In this document: in pieces, positions 63,747-64,000 of the stretch | Position numbering within the stretch: the stretch's first letter is position 1 | How the letters are laid out: each line of letters starts with the position of its first letter | Assembly: GCF_037026715.1 (NCBI RefSeq) | Contig: NZ_JBANCG010000002.1 | Location: 558,001-622,000, forward strand | DNA length: 64,000 bases | Origin: Breoghania sp037026715 | GTDB lineage: Bacteria > Pseudomonadota > Alphaproteobacteria > Rhizobiales > Stappiaceae | Direction: 5' to 3' | Made by a program: the position numbers and the translations under genes | Notes under the pieces: model-generated | Database searches by the model: none | What the model saw: only the letters and a program-made list of their open reading frames with translations | Told to the model about the DNA's origin: nothing

Positions 63747-64000
63747 GAAGAGCCTCCCGGATTCTGGTGACCTGATGGTGTCGGACGGATTTCGTCTCCG
63801 TTCGTTGCCCGACAGTCTGCATCAAGCGCGCGGAAACGCAACGCTCGACGGGGCGCAGCCGTTGTGCAAAAATTGAAGTGCAATTGTTTGCGAGGGCGAA
63901 GATGAAGTGCAAAAAATGAAATGGGTGGGGCTTCACGCTTCACGCCTCGCGTCTCCTCGCTCGCCATTGCACCCCGGGCCCTGTGGCGCTGGAGAGAAAC
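63747..64000. promoter_or_regulatory. upstream region of mmsA with operator-like inverted repeat
   Basis: GCAAAAATTG (63866-63875) and CAATTGTTTGC (63881-63891) form an imperfect palindrome, and GTGCAA occurs three times between 63865 and 63920. This may be the binding site of an mmsA regulator encoded to the right of the window. No coding start was recognised in the last 100 bp. Confidence 0.4.

Overview
The window is a G+C-rich chromosomal segment of an alphaproteobacterium, most probably of the Hyphomicrobiales (Rhizobiales). The evidence is the ccmI-ccmE-ccmF-ccmH / degP / two-component pair / glnE order, a fused trpE(G) gene preceded by a three-Trp leader peptide, PleC/DivJ/PdhS-type histidine kinase sequence, AtzG/AtzE, and palindromic intergenic repeats typical of that order. 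The genus cannot be fixed from the sequence. No rRNA, tRNA, CRISPR array, insertion sequence or phage gene was seen.

Layout. 0.4-5 kb: cytochrome c maturation operon. 5.5-13.5 kb: DegP-type periplasmic protease, OmpR-type regulator and kinase, an odd YiiX-like protein, and glnE. 13.6-16.5 kb: EF-hand and HbpS/GlcG exported proteins and an unknown exported protein. 16.6-23.1 kb (minus strand): PAS histidine kinase, aminopeptidase N, an alpha/beta hydrolase, and a short AT-rich membrane-peptide gene. 23.3-26.8 kb: TetR regulator, glutaryl-CoA dehydrogenase and a class III CoA-transferase, together a glutarate/glutaryl-CoA catabolic unit. 27.3-35.4 kb: membrane class III cyclase and a four-gene peptide-type ABC importer. 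35.4-41.6 kb: NodS-like methyltransferase and a five-gene minus-strand operon of four glycosyltransferases and a divergent polysaccharide deacetylase. 42.0-48.6 kb: the most unusual region (below). 48.7-57.7 kb: short-chain dehydrogenase, LytTR membrane regulator, trpE(G) with attenuator, AtzG/AtzE amidase pair, and a pirin / class II aldolase / ROK kinase operon. 58-64 kb: MHYT-LytTR sensor, ChaN-like protein, TetR/MFS pair with visible operators, and methylmalonate-semialdehyde dehydrogenase.

The best candidate for an undescribed system is 42.05-48.6 kb. A three-hairpin leader ending in an intrinsic terminator lies 11 nt before the start of an 873-residue ABC-exporter-like protein. That protein's nucleotide-binding domain has lost most catalytic residues and carries an insertion of more than 300 residues. 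It is followed by a stand-alone cyclic-nucleotide-binding protein with an intact phosphate-binding cassette, a metallo-beta-lactamase-fold hydrolase, and a six-helix class III cyclase. Between the binding protein and the hydrolase is a perfect 16-bp CRP-type palindrome, spaced from a -10-like element as at a class II CRP promoter. Synthesis, sensing, possible breakdown and cNMP-dependent transcription of a cyclic nucleotide would thus sit beside a probable non-hydrolysing ABC membrane protein, divergent from a glycosyltransferase operon.

Starts were chosen by ribosome-binding sites, overlaps and family length; uncertain ones are flagged. Functions rest on motif recognition by eye, without database searches.
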